The notes under the pieces are model-generated. The model had not been told where the DNA came from, did no database searches, and saw only the letters and a list, made by a program, of their open reading frames with translations. DNA of 64,000 nucleotides, from the NCBI RefSeq assembly GCF_015244565.1, contig NZ_JABCQG010000011.1, forward strand, positions 45,475-109,474, written 5' to 3'. Shown piece after piece: positions 61,346-64,000 of this stretch. Made by a program: the position numbers and the translations under genes. The stretch's first letter is position 1. Each line of letters starts with the position of its first letter. Origin of the DNA: Gluconobacter vitians. GTDB lineage: Bacteria > Pseudomonadota > Alphaproteobacteria > Acetobacterales > Acetobacteraceae.

Positions 61346-62884
61346 ATGACGGCATCTCTCCGTTCCGAAGTAAAAGCACTCCTCGACAGCCTTGATGTGT
61401 CAGCCGATCTCTACACGGGCGGCAGTTTGACGGTGAAGTCACCCCTTACGGGAGACGTGATTGCCGAGGTTGTGGAAATCGGCGCGGAGCAGGCGAAGGC
61501 GGCGATTGCCCGTTCGGTTGATGCGTTCAAAGCTTGGCGCAAGGTGCCAGCGCCGCGTCGTGGCGAGCTTGTGCGCCTGCTGGGTGAAGAGCTCCGGGCG
61601 AACAAGGAGGCGCTCGGACGTCTCGTCACGCTGGAAGTGGGCAAGGTGCCGTCTGAAGGTCTGGGCGAAGTGCAGGAAATGATTGACATCTGCGACTTCG
61701 CGGTTGGTCTGTCCCGCCAACTTTACGGTCTGACAATCCAGTCCGAGCGTCCGGACCATCGCCTGACGGAGCAGTGGCATCCCGCCGGCCCGGTGGGCAT
61801 CATTTCGGCGTTCAATTTCCCGGTGGCCGTCTGGTCCTGGAATGCCGCGCTGGCGTTGGTCTGCGGTGACAGCGTAATCTGGAAACCTTCGGAAAAGACC
61901 CCGCTGACGGCGCTGGCCACGCAGGCTCTGTTTCTGAAAGCCGCTGCCCGTTTCGGCAGTGACGCACCGGCCGCGCTCAGCACGCTTCTGGTCGGTGGTC
62001 GCGAGATCGGCGAATTGATGGTGGAAGACCGTCGTGTTCCCGTCATCTCGGCAACGGGTTCGACACGGATGGGCCGCGATGTTGGTGAGCGTGTGGCGCG
62101 TCGTTTCGGGCGCTCCATTCTGGAACTTGGCGGCAACAATGCGTCCATCGTCACACCCTCCGCCGATCTGGATCTGACGCTGCGTGCTGTTGCTTTCGGT
62201 GCCATGGGAACGGCTGGCCAGCGCTGCACGACGCTGCGTCGCCTGTTTGTTCATTCCAGCGTCTACGACACGCTCGTGCCGAATCTGGTCACTGTCTATA
62301 AGACGATTTCGGTCGGTAATCCGGTCGAGGGGGACGCGCTCGTTGGTCCGCTGATCGATGCGGCCTCCTTCAGGATGATGCAGGACAGCCTGAAGGCTGC
62401 GGCTGATGCTGGCGGTACGGTCCACGGCGGAACGCGTGTGGATGTGAACGGCGAGGCGTCATTCTATGTCCGCCCGGCCATGGTCGAAATGCCATCACAG
62501 ACGGGACCGGTTCTGGAAGAAACCTTCGCGCCGATCCTTTACGTCATGAAATATGACACGCTCGATGAAGCCATCACGCTTCAGAACGATGTGGTGCAGG
62601 GGCTGTCGTCCTCGATCTTCGCGACCGATATCCGCGAAGTTGAGCAGTTCCTGTCGGCCCAGGGTTCCGACTGTGGTATTGCGAACGTCAATATGGGGCC
62701 CTCTGGCGCGGAAATCGGCGGGGCTTTCGGGGGCGAGAAGGAAACCGGCGGCGGCCGTGAGTCCGGTTCCGATGCGTGGAAGGCCTATATGCGTCGGCAG
62801 ACCAACGCCATCAATTATGGGCGGACCCTGCCGCTTGCGCAGGGTGTGAAGTTCGATGTGGATGGTGGCTCGGCGGACGCCTGA
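61346..62884 (+). CDS. amaB: L-aminoadipate-semialdehyde dehydrogenase (ALDH7), AmaB-like
   Basis: A 512-residue NAD-dependent aldehyde dehydrogenase. Seen: FNFPVAVWSWNAALALVCGD, the NAD-binding SATGSTRMGRDVGERVA, ELGGNNASIV with the catalytic Glu, and GQRCTTLRRLFVH with the catalytic Cys; CTTLRRLxxH is the ALDH7/antiquitin signature. It oxidises 2-aminoadipate 6-semialdehyde (in equilibrium with piperideine-6-carboxylate) to 2-aminoadipate. It lies 71 bp after amaA and probably shares its transcript. The stop codon is immediately followed by the stop of the minus-strand protease-like gene, leaving no intergenic space. Confidence 0.85.
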   Translation: MTASLRSEVKALLDSLDVSADLYTGGSLTVKSPLTGDVIAEVVEIGAEQAKAAIARSVDAFKAWRKVPAPRRGELVRLLGEELRANKEALGRLVTLEVGKVPSEGLGEVQEMIDICDFAVGLSRQLYGLTIQSERPDHRLTEQWHPAGPVGIISAFNFPVAVWSWNAALALVCGDSVIWKPSEKTPLTALATQALFLKAAARFGSDAPAALSTLLVGGREIGELMVEDRRVPVISATGSTRMGRDVGERVARRFGRSILELGGNNASIVTPSADLDLTLRAVAFGAMGTAGQRCTTLRRLFVHSSVYDTLVPNLVTVYKTISVGNPVEGDALVGPLIDAASFRMMQDSLKAAADAGGTVHGGTRVDVNGEASFYVRPAMVEMPSQTGPVLEETFAPILYVMKYDTLDEAITLQNDVVQGLSSSIFATDIREVEQFLSAQGSDCGIANVNMGPSGAEIGGAFGGEKETGGGRESGSDAWKAYMRRQTNAINYGRTLPLAQGVKFDVDGGSADA

Positions 62885-63882
62885 CTACGGATTTTCAGAG
62901 GGGTGGAGCGCAGCAGGCTCCGCCTCTTGGTCTTTGGCAGGTGTCGAACGCGGTGGTTTTTCCTCACTTGCGTGCGTATGGCCAAGCCGATCATGTGTGG
63001 GGGACCATGGAAGAGCTTTATCCTGCACCTGCCCTGGTGGGGGCGTATAGTCTTCTAACCAGAGTCTCCCCACTTCGGAATTTATCAGAATATTGAAATG
63101 CTTGAGGATATCCATCCCCAGGATATTGAACTCTGCGTCGGGCACGACATCCAGTGTGATGTCATGAAGCGTGTGTGTGCCAAGTTGAAGAGTTTTGAAA
63201 TGATGTCGGTGTCCGAGTAGTACTTCTCCTGCTCCAACACGGATCTCGTCATCCTGAGACAGAATGCGTCTGGAAATACCCATCTTTCTTGCAATGCGCT
63301 GCTGAATGATCGAGCGGTTGGCGCTTGTATTGACCTGCATATCGACTTTGTAACCGTCGAGAAGGACACTGACCTGATTTTTTTGAGATGATTCGTCATC
63401 TATTGCGTTAAGAGGCAGAAAAGGGCCTGGATTCTGCAGGAGTGTCCCAATATCTGGACAATCCTGTGCAGTATCATAAGTAAAGAAAGCCATTTTCTGG
63501 GAATGTCTGTCTATCAGGACATAAAACTGTCCCAAGATATCCCAGCCAAGATCCAGCATAAGCAGCAACCCGTCCGGTGTTTTCGGAGGCTGGTCATCGA
63601 CCAAAAGGGCAGACATGTTTTTTACAACGGAATTGCCAATCTGTAGACTATGGATCGTAGTGGTATAATTGGTACCGTAGCCCGTTACAGACGTTGTATT
63701 GATAAAATCGTCGCGAAAGAAATTAAAACCCTTGGCGTTCCACACGCTGCTGAGTGTCGTTAGAGTCGAGAAAAAGGCCCCGACATCCTTTCCGTTAATC
63801 TTGACATGAATGACGGGCGCGCCAGCGGGATTGAGAAAAGGAAGAACCTCACTCGTCAGAACACAATCATGAATGGTTCTAG
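62885..63882 (-). pseudogene. Degenerate retropepsin-like aspartyl protease gene, 5' end removed by IS insertion
   Basis: About 332 codons remain. Two retropepsin-like repeats are visible. Repeat one: INGKDVGAFFSTLTTLSSVW where the catalytic D-T-G-A is replaced by S-T-L-T, with LGWDILGQFYVLID later. Repeat two: VDMQVNTSANRSIIQQRIA, where D-T-G-A has become N-T-S-A, and FNILGMDILKHFNILI. Both catalytic Asp are lost, so protease activity is unlikely. The reading frame remains open into IS sequence, but the normal start and signal peptide are missing: at about 63879-63883 the sequence switches to an IS5-type end. It may be a decayed gene, or a non-catalytic binding protein cut by a recent insertion. 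Confidence 0.7.
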
Positions 63883-64000
63883 GGCCTGTTAGCACTTGAA
63901 ACACTTCCCATATTATAGGGATGGAAGAAGGAGACGGAACAGGCACTTTTACGGACGAGACATGGGCGATCTGGGAGCCTCTGATTGAAGCGGTTCGCCC
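63883..64000 (+). mobile_element. Left end of IS5-family insertion sequence
   Basis: From about 63883 the sequence reads GGCCTGTTAGCACTTGAAA, resembling terminal repeats of IS5-family elements (IS427-like group), directly next to CTAG (63879-63882), a preferred IS5 target. A transposase reading frame starts 39 bp inside. The right end lies beyond the window, so length and the second repeat cannot be checked. Confidence 0.7.
63921..64000 (+). CDS. IS5-family transposase, N-terminal fragment
   Basis: Starting at ATG 63921, 26 codons and 2 bases are visible before the edge: MEEGDGTG, then FTDETWAIWEPLIEAVRP. The block (F/L)TDExWAxxEPLI is the N-terminal signature of IS5-family (DUF4096/helix-turn-helix) transposases seen in acetic acid bacteria. 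The protein continues past base 64000. The frame is opposite in strand to the interrupted protease-like gene. Confidence 0.78.
   Translation, partial: MEEGDGTGTFTDETWAIWEPLIEAVR

Noticed and set aside
1..64000. CRISPR arrays, rRNA or tRNA genes, prophage or a replication origin
   Set aside because: No regularly spaced repeats, rRNA or tRNA-like sequences, phage structural genes or DnaA-box clusters were seen by reading.

Overview
The window reads as chromosomal DNA of an acetic acid bacterium (Acetobacteraceae), most probably Gluconobacter. The reasons are high GC, dense alternating operons, a three-subunit FAD/cytochrome c membrane dehydrogenase of the sorbitol/gluconate dehydrogenase class next to a glycerol (glp) operon, malate:quinone oxidoreductase next to a D-lactate dehydrogenase-like flavoprotein, and an IS5-type element at the right edge. 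From memory this gene order (mqo, D-lactate dehydrogenase, purU, metH ... glpD, glpF, glpK ... sldSLC) resembles G. oxydans; no search was run.

Layout. 1-3.4 kb: a minus-strand, translationally coupled envelope cluster (flippase, CDP-glycerol glycerophosphotransferase-like protein, fatty-acyl-AMP ligase running off the left edge). 3.6-13.4 kb: alanine racemase, a TonB-receptor-like protein, an HD hydrolase, a His/Gly/Met-rich small lipoprotein, siroheme synthase, glutaminase, and a divergent mntH/mntR pair with a palindromic operator candidate. 13.4-22.5 kb: a DeoR regulator, mqo, a lactate/glycolate-type flavoprotein, a lipoprotein, purU and metH. 22.6-27.2 kb: a CobW-like small protein, a TetR regulator, a siderophore receptor with a palindrome upstream, a deoxyribonucleotidase and a KGG stress protein. 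27.3-32.1 kb: a four-gene efflux operon with the order ytcA-mdtN-mdtO-mdtP. 32.3-35.7 kb: YceI-like protein, ribokinase, a small membrane protein, an RcnB-like protein and glpR. 35.8-39.9 kb: glpD-glpF-glpK with repeated AAAACGAACA elements and a strong terminator. 40-49 kb: an aldo/keto reductase, an orphan Rieske oxygenase, the sldSLC-type dehydrogenase and lactate permease. 49-55.4 kb: an S1/P1 nuclease and an emrAB/nodT-type tripartite efflux operon with a divergent LysR. 55.4-59.8 kb: two further LysR regulators, mdaB, yqhD and an IsdG-like small monooxygenase. 60-62.9 kb: an amaA-amaB pair (pipecolate oxidation to 2-aminoadipate). 62.9-64 kb: a retropepsin-like gene with both catalytic aspartates replaced, cut at its 5' end by the left end of an IS5-family element whose transposase starts at 63921.

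How the parts work together. Several respiratory enzymes feed the quinone pool (Mqo, D-lactate dehydrogenase-like protein, GlpD, SldSLC), with matching uptake proteins (GlpF, lactate permease), which fits an organism living by incomplete periplasmic and membrane oxidation. Two tripartite efflux systems, metal and iron genes (mntH/mntR, siderophore receptor, RcnB-like, IsdG-like) and a stress protein make up much of the rest. No rRNA, tRNA, CRISPR array or prophage was seen. The most unusual items are the IS-interrupted degenerate aspartyl-protease gene, the fatty-acyl-AMP ligase envelope cluster, the glp regulatory repeats and the 18-bp perfect palindrome at 48738-48755.
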